From assembly GCA_002256385.1 (NCBI GenBank), contig NKJD01000009.1, positions 26,431 to 90,430 of the forward strand: 64,000 bases of DNA, in the 5' to 3' direction. The stretch is from Flavobacterium sp. BFFFF2. Its GTDB lineage: Bacteria > Bacteroidota > Bacteroidia > Flavobacteriales > Flavobacteriaceae. Shown piece after piece: positions 9,031 through 15,730 of this stretch. Below the pieces are notes generated by a model. The model saw only the letters and a program-made list of their open reading frames with translations, was not told the origin of the DNA and made no database searches. The position numbers were made by a program, and so were the translations under genes. The stretch's first letter is position 1, and each line of letters opens with the position of its first letter.

Positions 9031-9818
9031 TTTTCAGAAGAACTTTTAGTTTTGGTCGGACCTATTTCTGTTACAAGAAATTTGTTCATTTTATTTACTG
9101 GCCCAAAGAAAACGAACCAAAAGAAAAGGCCTTTTTGGCCCGCATAAAAGGTCATTTTTGCCTTTGGCAAAACCAGTTTAAGCTCCCTTTTATATTGTTT
9201 TTTAATGGTGAGCTTGAATCACCTTTTCTTTAATTGTGTTTGCTTCGCAAACTCGTCTTTAGTGGTGATGTAACCTGTTCTTTTTTATTGTTTTTTAATG
9301 GTCAGGTTGAATCACCTTTTCTTTAATTGTGTTTGCTGCGCAAAATGGTTTTTAGTGGTGATGTAAGCTGCCTTTTATATTGTTTTTTATTGGTCAGCTT
9401 GAATCACCTTTTCTTTAATTGTGTTTGCTGCGCAAAATGGTTTTTAGTGGTGATGTTTCAAGCCGAAAATCCCTTTTTCTAAAAACAACTTCCTAAAAAT
9501 TCAATAATTTAATTCAAAAGCAATCTTGTCCCGGACTTCCACTGGAAGTCCTCCTCTATATATCATAGGCTTCAGGATTTTTGCCGGCTTGAAAAACCTA
9601 TGACATGAAGTGGTTTAAACTTTTTTGATTGCAGCGAAAAATGAGGGTTTTTGTTCCAGATTTTAGCTTTTTTACACTGCATAGCAGCGCTACGGAGTAA
9701 AAAAAAACTGAAATATGGGGCGAAAAGACCATTTTGCAGCCAATTGAAAAAAGTTTAAAGCACTTCAAAATATGCGGGCCGCAACAGTTATGCTTCGCAG
9801 AACAGTAAACATTGATTG
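9031..9818. repeat. Modular structured element, unit 2
   Basis: Second unit, with the same modules as unit 1 but one A-type box (9081-9163), three instead of one copy of the 92-nt structured repeat (9180-9456), and an enlarged loop between CAAGCCG (9459-9465) and CGGCTTG (9585-9591). That loop carries a hairpin of a separate dispersed repeat family (9533-9551). The long stem is GAAGTG (9607-9612) plus TTTAAACTTTTTT (9614-9626), pairing with 9747-9766. The terminal 31-nt block (9772-9802) differs from that of unit 1 at a single base. It ends with CATTGATTG at 9810-9818. Confidence 0.8.
9180..9456. repeat. Three tandem copies of a 92-nt structured repeat
   Basis: Copies start at 9180, 9272 and 9365; a fourth is in unit 1 at 8713. 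Each has a six-base-pair stem, then ATCACC...GGTGAT enclosing a small hairpin (GTTTGC-TTC-GCAAAC in the first two copies). The first stem changes between copies but always pairs: AAGCTC/GAGCTT (8713, 9180), AACCTG/CAGGTT (9272), AAGCTG/CAGCTT (9365). Confidence 0.85.
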
Positions 9819-9925
9819 AAAATAAAATGAATACTATTTCACCTTTTTACAATATACCATTCCATTTTAAACAACAAGGACAGCCGTTGAGCTGTCCCTA
9901 CTATTGCCTTCTTTCAATATTTGAC

Positions 9926-10117
9926 AAACCTGAAACCTAAAACTTGAAACCTGACCCGAGACCCGAAGGGGCGAACGGTCCGAAGGAAAACTGGAAACTG
10001 GAAACTTGAAACCTGACCCGAGACCCGAAGGGGCGAACGGTCCGAAGGAAAACCTGAAACCTGAAACCTGAAACTTGAAACCTGAAACTTGAAACCTGAA
10101 ACCTGAAACTTGAAACC
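9926..10117. repeat. AAACYTG heptamer microsatellite with two 41-nt inserts
   Basis: A run of AAACCTG/AAACTTG heptamers interrupted by two identical 41-nt blocks (9950-9990 and 10012-10052) that begin CCTGACCCGAGACCCG. The same block, in reverse complement, recurs at 59078-59105 over 28 nt. The Phe/Gln/Val-rich ORFs read from the opposite strand are a by-product of the repeat. Confidence 0.85.
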
Positions 10118-10131
10118 AAAGTCTTTCGACT

Positions 10132-10971
10132 TTAAACAGAAGCCCCAATCTCCTTAAACACTTGCCCAAAATATTTAATGCCATCAGACGCAACAAAACT
10201 CTCGGTTGATTGTTCAGCAAGGGCCAATTCGGCTGCCCTTCCATGGATGAATACACCCAAACAAGCGGCATCAATAGGGGAGTAGCCTTGCGCCAATAAA
10301 CTAGTGAGCACGCCCGTTAAAGTATCACCCGAACCTGCGGTGGCTTGGCCACAATGACCCGTGGTGCTTTCAATGATTTCGGTGGGTGTAATAATGTGAG
10401 TTGGCGCGCCTTTCAGGACCAAAATACAGGGATGCTGCTGCACCCATAATTGAGATGTATGCAAGTAATCATCGGCATTTGCTGAAATGCCACTTAGATA
10501 TTCCCATTCGCCCGCATGAGGTGTAAGTAGGGTTTCAGTGGTCAATTGTGCCCATAATGTCGGACGGTCTGCCAAAAGGTGAAGGGCATCTGCGTCAATC
10601 ACTAATTTATTGGGAAACGGCCAGCTGTTAAAAGCTTTTACGGTAGATGAATGTGTTCCCAATCCTGGTCCAATCCCCACCGCTTGATAAGAAGTTGCTG
10701 CTGGAAATTGCGTGAAATGCTGCTCATTTTCGTCAAACAAGCTCATGACTTCGGGCATCACAGTCTGTATCATGGTATTTCCACTTATGGGAATATAGGT
10801 CGTTACCTTGCCACAACCCGACCGCATCGCTGCCATCGCTGCCAATGCAATAGCCCCCATTTTACCAGCACTCCCCCCAATAAGCAAAGCATGTCCTTGT
10901 AGGTTTTTATGAGTATGGGCAAGCATGGGCTTATACCTCGCAGAAACGGATGCAAGATCATTGAATTTCAT
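10132..10971 (-). CDS. nnrD: ADP-dependent NAD(P)H-hydrate dehydratase (stand-alone)
   Basis: A 279-residue protein of the YjeF C-terminal/ribokinase-like family, which repairs hydrated NADH and NADPH using ADP. The glycine-rich start GHALLIGGSAGKMGA, the mid segment LTPHAGEW and the nucleotide/catalytic loop ATAGSGDTLTG are all present. In many bacteria this domain is fused to the epimerase NnrE; here it is alone and no epimerase is seen in the window. The ATG at 10971 is preferred over an upstream TTG at 10977, because a TATCTTTG box on the minus strand (10982-10975) ends only 3 nt before the ATG. A leaderless transcript is possible. Confidence 0.9.
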   Translation of the reverse strand: MKFNDLASVSARYKPMLAHTHKNLQGHALLIGGSAGKMGAIALAAMAAMRSGCGKVTTYIPISGNTMIQTVMPEVMSLFDENEQHFTQFPAATSYQAVGIGPGLGTHSSTVKAFNSWPFPNKLVIDADALHLLADRPTLWAQLTTETLLTPHAGEWEYLSGISANADDYLHTSQLWVQQHPCILVLKGAPTHIITPTEIIESTTGHCGQATAGSGDTLTGVLTSLLAQGYSPIDAACLGVFIHGRAAELALAEQSTESFVASDGIKYFGQVFKEIGASV

Positions 10972-10974
10972 ATT

Positions 10975-10982
10975 CAAAGATA
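10975..10982 (-). promoter_or_regulatory. -7 box next to nnrD start
   Basis: TATCTTTG on the minus strand ends 3 nt before the nnrD ATG. With the usual 5-7 nt between box and transcription start, the mRNA would begin at or next to the start codon. No good -33 element was found. Confidence 0.4.
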
Positions 10983-10989
10983 ATATAAG

Positions 10990-11180
10990 TCGAAAGTCTA
11001 AAGCCTAAAGTCGAAAGTCTTTTTTTAGTTGAAAGTGGGAAAGTTGAAAGTAGGAAAGTTGAAAGTGGGCATGTTGAAAGTGGGAATGTTGAAAGTCGAA
11101 AGTCAAAAGTCGAAAGTCGAAAGTCGAAAGTGAAATGTGAAAGTCTTTTTTTAGTTGAAAGTGGGAAAGTTGAAAGTTGT
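10990..11180. repeat. AAAGTCG/AAAGTTG heptamer microsatellite
   Basis: Imperfect runs of AAAGTCG, AAAGTTG and GTGGGAAAGTTG fill the space upstream of nnrD. Nothing else is recognised between 10983 and 11300. A long minus-strand ORF through it is repeat-derived and was not accepted. Confidence 0.8.
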
Positions 11181-11300
11181 AACGGGATCATATTTTTATC
11201 AAGATCAAAATGATTTTGATTACTTTTAAGGTTTTGATGAGAAGAAATGGAATAATTGATAATTATAAAGAAGTTTAAAAAATAACTGTAAAGGAAATAA

Positions 11301-11675
11301 ATGAAAACATTTTTACTAATATTGACTATCCTTGTTTCAATTGGAAACAAGGACTTTATAGAATATAAAAAAGGCGAAAAATTATCAGCATATTTTCCTC
11401 TTGACAGTATTGAGAAAATTGAGTTAGCGAACTGGAATGGAAGAAAAATCCTCAATCTTCTCCAACAGAAATCATTTACAAGTGATTTAAAAACCTATTA
11501 TTGTGGAGGTAAATACGCGCATACGAAACCTGGTCACTTATATGGTTGCATTTATTTCAAAAATAAAATTAAGCTTCCATTTTATAGCAATACCGAAGCA
11601 GAAATCATCATTTATAACGGTTCCGACGACTTTACATTTATTAGTAAAAACAAAGTAAATTTTGAAAAATATTGA
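11301..11675 (+). CDS. Hypothetical protein, small and AT-rich
   Basis: A 124-residue protein that I do not recognise. The N-terminus (MKTFLLILTILVSIG) resembles a signal peptide or a single membrane segment; the rest is rich in Lys, Tyr, Phe and Asn and looks like a compact soluble domain. An A-rich leader AAGGAAATAA precedes the ATG, as in many Bacteroidota genes. It stands alone between two repeat-filled stretches, and its base composition is more AT-rich than that of the neighbouring operons, consistent with an acquired orphan gene. No function is proposed. Confidence 0.55.
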   Translation: MKTFLLILTILVSIGNKDFIEYKKGEKLSAYFPLDSIEKIELANWNGRKILNLLQQKSFTSDLKTYYCGGKYAHTKPGHLYGCIYFKNKIKLPFYSNTEAEIIIYNGSDDFTFISKNKVNFEKY

Positions 11676-11806
11676 ATAATAAATTACAATAATTAAAAAC
11701 GGCTTGATCAAATCTCATCCCGGTAACTATCTGGATCAAATCTTTTAATCCTCCAATCTTTCAATTAATCAACTTTACAGACCTTCAACTTTACAAACTC
11801 TCAACT

Positions 11807-12043
11807 TTAAACATAATTCCCTCGCTGCGGCTTCAACCGATCTCGGTAAAAAAGCATATCACTAGCAGGAACCTGAATATAGGCGAGTGCATAATTTTCA
11901 TCAATGACGCGAAAACCGCATGGAATGGCTCGCTTTTCGGCGATCATAAACTCTTGCAGGTGTTTGGCGTGGTGTTGCGCAAATGATTGGGCTTCTGGGC
12001 CTCGGAAATCCCAGATTAATTCAATGGTTTCGGTTACAGCCAT
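11807..12043 (-). CDS. Conserved small protein of unknown function
   Basis: A 78-residue protein, last gene of a three-gene minus-strand operon behind cyanophycinase and isoaspartyl peptidase (6 nt gap). It has no signal peptide or membrane segment. The sequence begins MAVTETIELIWDFRGPEA and contains several His and Gln in AQHHAKHLQEF. Codon use and composition resemble its neighbours, so I accept it as a real gene. A link with cyanophycin or beta-aspartyl peptide use is inferred from position only. Confidence 0.65.
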   Translation of the reverse strand: MAVTETIELIWDFRGPEAQSFAQHHAKHLQEFMIAEKRAIPCGFRVIDENYALAYIQVPASDMLFYRDRLKPQRGNYV

Positions 12044-12049
12044 TTTTAT

Positions 12050-12892
12050 TTAATCAAAAAAGTCAAAATGACTGCCATCATAAGCGGCATATACCATTTT
12101 TGGGTGTGAATCTTGGTGAAAAACTTGGCCGTTTTTGTCAATGGCGATGGCGCCTGCAAATCCGTCAAATGGTTTCAGTTCGTCAAATGTTTTTTCAAAA
12201 GCTTGGGCCAATGTCATGCCATCGGTGACCCGGGTGACAATTTTGGCCGCAACGGCGCCGCTGACTATGTCTTCTCCAACGCCGGTGAGGCTGACACCAC
12301 AAAACTCATTGACATAATTTCCGGCTACTGTCGCGGAATCAGAAATTCTGCCCGGAATTTCAAAACCTTTGCCACCAGTAGAAGTGGCAGCAGCCAATCG
12401 GCCTTCACGGTCCAAGGCCACACAACCCACGGTTCCGGTACCAGTTGCTTTTAATTTGGCTTCAAATTCAGTTCTGCGTTGTGGGATTTCAGTAGAAAAT
12501 GACTCGAATCCATTTTTACGGGCATAATTGGTGGCACCAGATCCGCCCAAAATGCGGTCATCTTCTTGTTGCAACACAAGGGCCACCTGAATCGGATTTT
12601 TAACCGCTTCAATGTTTATGACCCCACTCATTTTTTTACTGACCCCATCCATTAAAGCAGCGCTCATCCGAATGACGCCATCCGCTTGAATTTGCGATCC
12701 GATGCCCGCATTAAACAATGGATTGTCTTCGAGTAATGAAGTGGCATAAACAACCGTTTCTACAGCAGTATGACTTTGCAAATACTCAAAAGATTCTCTT
12801 GCAATGAAGCACATGGCATCTTGCTTGGCTTTTTTGGTGGCTGCATCGGTGTTTGATTCCGAGAAAAAACCGCCGTGAATAATTACTTTCAT
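12050..12892 (-). CDS. Isoaspartyl peptidase / plant-type L-asparaginase
   Basis: A 280-residue member of the Ntn-hydrolase family T2. The precursor cleaves itself before a threonine that becomes the N-terminal nucleophile; here that is the Thr in GTVGCVALDREG. The substrate-binding glycine segment AAATSTGG and the motif SLTGVGEDI are present. These enzymes split beta-aspartyl dipeptides and asparagine. It lies 3 nt behind a cyanophycinase gene, which fits a two-step route: cyanophycinase releases beta-Asp-Arg and this enzyme releases Asp and Arg. It is slightly shorter than the usual 300-320 residues, but N- and C-terminal motifs look complete. Confidence 0.92.
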   Translation of the reverse strand: MKVIIHGGFFSESNTDAATKKAKQDAMCFIARESFEYLQSHTAVETVVYATSLLEDNPLFNAGIGSQIQADGVIRMSAALMDGVSKKMSGVINIEAVKNPIQVALVLQQEDDRILGGSGATNYARKNGFESFSTEIPQRRTEFEAKLKATGTGTVGCVALDREGRLAAATSTGGKGFEIPGRISDSATVAGNYVNEFCGVSLTGVGEDIVSGAVAAKIVTRVTDGMTLAQAFEKTFDELKPFDGFAGAIAIDKNGQVFHQDSHPKMVYAAYDGSHFDFFD

Positions 12893-12895
12893 CGG

Positions 12896-13771
12896 TTATT
12901 GCGCGTATTGTGATGAATGAATGGTCATTTTAAAAGTTGACAAATCAAAGGCGTCATACTGGCTCATCACATGCGTTACCAAATGATTGATGGATATCGG
13001 TTGGCCCAATTCAACTTGTGTCAGGTTGGTATCTTTAATTTCACGGCCATCTACTAAAATCACCAAACCTGAGCCAATGGCTTCCATGTGTTGGTTGTTT
13101 TTGATGAGCAAACCAGTATCTTCTCCCAAGCCAATACCCAATGTTTTCGGATTGCCCACGACAGCCTGAAACAAACGACCAATGCGGCCACGTTGTACAA
13201 AATGCGTATCTATAATAACATCGTCAATGAGTCCAAGGCCACTGGTAATTTTTACTTCGCCCTTTAACATGGCTTCGCTGCTGCTTCCCTGATAAATCAT
13301 GTTGTTTGAGGCAGCGGCAGCTCCAGCAGAAGTGCCCGCATAAATAAATTCTTCGTGGTGGTATTTATGCAACAGCAAATCATGAAATGGCGAACCACCT
13401 AATATAGAGGTGAGACGCAATTGGTCTCCACCTGTAAACATCACAATATCAGCGTGTTTTAATCGGTCTAAAATTTCGGGGTCCGAAGCTTGCTCGCGGC
13501 GTTCAATGGAAAGTACATCCACGTTCTTCGCATTCAAATATTCAAAAGCGCGTGCATACTCAGGGCCCACCTCGCGGGGAACTTTTGAAGCCGTAGTAAT
13601 GACTTCAATGCGCGAGTCCAATTGGTTTTTTGATTCAGTTAAGATCCGTTTTAAAATCCCTTTTTCAAAAAAGTTCAAGTTATTTTCTACGTTCTTATCG
13701 AAATTGCTTTCAGTGAAACTGCCTTTGTCAACAGCGCCACCTATAATGACTAGTTTTCCTTGTATATTCAT
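12896..13771 (-). CDS. cphB: Cyanophycinase (S51-family serine peptidase)
   Basis: A 291-residue enzyme of peptidase family S51. The nucleophile is Ser148 in AGTSAGAAAA, and the oxyanion/glutamine region is in FTGGDQLRL. Cyanophycinase hydrolyses cyanophycin, a storage polymer of aspartate and arginine, to beta-Asp-Arg dipeptides. The isoaspartyl peptidase gene follows after 3 nt. No cyanophycin synthetase is present in the window, so the substrate may be made elsewhere on the chromosome or taken from the environment. No clear signal peptide is visible, pointing to an intracellular role. Confidence 0.92.
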   Translation of the reverse strand: MNIQGKLVIIGGAVDKGSFTESNFDKNVENNLNFFEKGILKRILTESKNQLDSRIEVITTASKVPREVGPEYARAFEYLNAKNVDVLSIERREQASDPEILDRLKHADIVMFTGGDQLRLTSILGGSPFHDLLLHKYHHEEFIYAGTSAGAAAASNNMIYQGSSSEAMLKGEVKITSGLGLIDDVIIDTHFVQRGRIGRLFQAVVGNPKTLGIGLGEDTGLLIKNNQHMEAIGSGLVILVDGREIKDTNLTQVELGQPISINHLVTHVMSQYDAFDLSTFKMTIHSSQYAQ

Positions 13772-13898
13772 GGGCGTAAAAATAGGAAAAAGTTATTAGG
13801 CCACAAGTTTTAGATGCATTTCGCAATCGATTTCGTGCTTAAATAGCAAAAGATATGCATTTCATCGATGCCAAGCAACGTTTTGTTGGTTCCCTACC

Positions 13899-13906
13899 TA
13901 TCTTTG
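13899..13906 (+). promoter_or_regulatory. Candidate -7 box for the DnaQ-like exonuclease
   Basis: TATCTTTG, 18 nt before the ATG at 13925. TTG triplets upstream sit at too short a spacing (13 nt or less), so the -33 element is unclear. Confidence 0.4.
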
Positions 13907-13924
13907 CGCTTCTAAAATTATTTT

Positions 13925-14698
13925 ATGCGCTTACAATTGCACCGCCCACTGTGTTTTTTTGATTTGGAAACGACGGGAACCGATGTGGCCCGCGACCGAA
14001 TTGTTGAAATTTCGGTATTGAAACTGTATCCAAATGGCAACCGAGAAAGCCGTACATGGTTGGTGAATCCAGGTGTGCCGATTCCATTACAGGCCTCGCA
14101 AATTCATGGCATTACCAACGAAAAAGTGGCCAATGAGCCTACTTTTGATCAATTAGCTACCTCCATTCATCAAATGATAAAAGAGGCTGATTTAGCTGGT
14201 TTTAATTCAGATCGGTTTGATATTCCGCTTTTGGCCGAAGAAATGCTCCGTGCTGGTGTTGATTTTGACATGAAAAACCGAGTTTCTGTTGATGTGCAAA
14301 CCATCTTCCATAAAAAAGAAGAACGCACCTTAACTGCAGCTTACAAATTTTATTGTGGACAAATACTAGAAGGCGCTCACGGAGCAGAAGCTGACACTGA
14401 CGCGACTTGCGAGGTGTTATTGGCCCAATTGGAACGCTACGAAGATTTACCAACAGATGTAAAGGAATTATCCGTTTTCACAACGCGCAAACGCGCTGTT
14501 GATTTTGCAGGTTTTATTGCTTATGACGAAGAAAACCGAGAAATATTTACATTCGGTAAACACAAAGGTGCACGGGTTGACGACGTTTTTGACAAAGAAC
14601 CAGGTTATTTTGGTTGGATGCAACAAGCTGATTTTCCATTGTATACCAAAAAAGTACTGACGGGAATTAAACTCCGAAAATTGAACACAAAGTTGTAA
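13925..14698 (+). CDS. DnaQ-like 3'-5' exonuclease with ExoX-type C-terminus
   Basis: A 257-residue DEDDh exonuclease. Metal-binding residues Asp13 and Glu15 are in FFDLETTGTD, a third Asp is in FNSDRFDIPLL, and the His...Asp pair is in GAHGAEADTDAT. After the nuclease domain (about 1-175), a 60-residue segment with FTFGKHKGARVDDV and GYFGWM matches the C-terminal domain of exodeoxyribonuclease X-like proteins. It lacks polymerase III epsilon partner regions, so a repair or processing nuclease is more likely than a replication proofreader. It is followed after 17 nt by an FAH-family gene. Confidence 0.9.
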   Translation: MRLQLHRPLCFFDLETTGTDVARDRIVEISVLKLYPNGNRESRTWLVNPGVPIPLQASQIHGITNEKVANEPTFDQLATSIHQMIKEADLAGFNSDRFDIPLLAEEMLRAGVDFDMKNRVSVDVQTIFHKKEERTLTAAYKFYCGQILEGAHGAEADTDATCEVLLAQLERYEDLPTDVKELSVFTTRKRAVDFAGFIAYDEENREIFTFGKHKGARVDDVFDKEPGYFGWMQQADFPLYTKKVLTGIKLRKLNTKL

Positions 14699-14715
14699 TT
14701 TATTTTTTTGTTAAG

Positions 14716-15327
14716 ATGAAAATTATTTGTGTAGGACGCAATTATGTGGATCATGTGGACGAATTAAAAAATGAGCGCCCCACTGAACCCTTGTTGTTTT
14801 TGAAACCTGACTCCGCTTTATTACCCAAAAACAACCATTTTTATATTCCAGAATGGAGCCAAAATCTGCAACACGAAATTGAATTGGTCGTCAAAATCAA
14901 TAGGGTAGGGAAGTACATCGAAAAACAATTTGCCCATAAATATTACGACGAAATTACCGTCGGCATTGATTTTACGGCCCGTGATGTACAAGATAAATTA
15001 AAAGCAGCAGGTCACCCTTGGGAACGTGCAAAGGCATTTGATCATTCGGCTGTGGTAGGTAAATTTATTTCAAAAAATGCGATAGAATCTGTAGAAAACT
15101 GTAACTTTGAATTACATAATTCCCAAAGGATGGTGCAAAAAGGGAATACGGCTTCTATGATTTGGTCTGTAGACGAACTCATTGCGGAGGCTTCAAAATA
15201 CTTTACACTTAAAATTGGGGATTTGCTATTCACTGGAACGCCTAGTGGGGTGGCTGCCGTTAAAAATGGTGACATACTTGAAGGGTTTTTGGAACAACAA
15301 CGAATGTTTAAAGTAACAATTAGGTAA
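14716..15327 (+). CDS. Fumarylacetoacetate hydrolase family protein
   Basis: A 203-residue single-domain FAH-fold enzyme. Characteristic segments are ICVGRNYVDHVDEL at the start, the metal ligands in HEIELVVKI, GIDFTARDVQ, and LLFTGTPSGVAAV near the end. Short FAH proteins act as acylpyruvate hydrolases or oxaloacetate tautomerases/decarboxylases; the exact substrate cannot be read from sequence. It lies 17 nt after the exonuclease gene, and its stop overlaps the start of the Hpt gene (TAATG), so the three may share a transcript. Confidence 0.9.
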   Translation: MKIICVGRNYVDHVDELKNERPTEPLLFLKPDSALLPKNNHFYIPEWSQNLQHEIELVVKINRVGKYIEKQFAHKYYDEITVGIDFTARDVQDKLKAAGHPWERAKAFDHSAVVGKFISKNAIESVENCNFELHNSQRMVQKGNTASMIWSVDELIAEASKYFTLKIGDLLFTGTPSGVAAVKNGDILEGFLEQQRMFKVTIR

Positions 15328-15671
15328 TGGCAATTTATTATAACTTAGCGAAAGTACATGCGTTATCAGAGGACGATGATGATTTTGTAATTCAAATACT
15401 TCAGTTGTTTTTGACAGAAGTACCGGAAGATTTGGTTCATTTAAATAATGCCATTGAACAAAAGGAGTATGCCGAAGCCCACAGTTTTGCTCATAAAATT
15501 AAGCCGACCATTGATTTATTGGGCATGAATATGACCTATGAAGAAATTTTGCTAATTGAAGATTGGGCCAAACGCCAAGGAAAACGGAAAGAAATTAAAA
15601 CAGTATTTCAATCTGTAGAACAGCATATTCATAAGGCAATGAAAGAAATCCGAAAAGATTTTAGTTTGTAA
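15327..15671 (+). CDS. Stand-alone Hpt (histidine phosphotransfer) protein
   Basis: A 114-residue four-helix-bundle protein with the phosphotransfer signature AHKIKPTIDLLG; His56 is the expected phosphorylated residue. Such proteins carry phosphate between hybrid sensor kinases and response regulators. No hybrid kinase is encoded nearby, so the partners are elsewhere. The ATG overlaps the stop of the FAH gene, implying coupled translation with a metabolic gene, an unusual pairing. A strong hairpin terminator follows. Confidence 0.88.
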   Translation: MAIYYNLAKVHALSEDDDDFVIQILQLFLTEVPEDLVHLNNAIEQKEYAEAHSFAHKIKPTIDLLGMNMTYEEILLIEDWAKRQGKRKEIKTVFQSVEQHIHKAMKEIRKDFSL

Positions 15672-15690
15672 ACCTTTCAATTGAAAATGA

Positions 15691-15730
15691 AATAGGCATC
15701 AGAAAATAACATTTCCTGATGCCTATTTTT
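15691..15730. terminator. Bidirectional terminator
   Basis: Stem AATAGGCATCAG / CTGATGCCTATT with an A/T run on both sides, between the convergent Hpt and receptor genes. It overlaps the very end of the receptor gene. Confidence 0.85.

Noticed and set aside
8321..9233. Several ORFs of 60-100 codons on both strands in 8321-9233
   Set aside because: They follow the repeated boxes (same peptide in each copy, WPKENEPKE), overlap on both strands and lack leaders; they are products of the repeat.
9180..9456. CRISPR array
   Set aside because: Repeats of 84 nt with 8-9 nt spacers, no cas genes; structure does not fit.
8983..9793. GTTAAGC (8983-8989) and GTTATGC (9787-9793) as integron attC-like sites
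   Set aside because: Only the 3' core resembles GTTRRRY; no RYYYAAC partner is present, and no integrase or cassette ORFs are seen.
9867..10274. Minus-strand ORFs across the AAACYTG repeat
   Set aside because: Low-complexity Phe/Gln/Val repeats from the microsatellite; the longer one overlaps nnrD in another frame.
10958..11455. 165-codon minus-strand ORF
   Set aside because: Dominated by LSTFPLST repeats translated from the heptamer microsatellite and overlapping nnrD and the 11301 gene.
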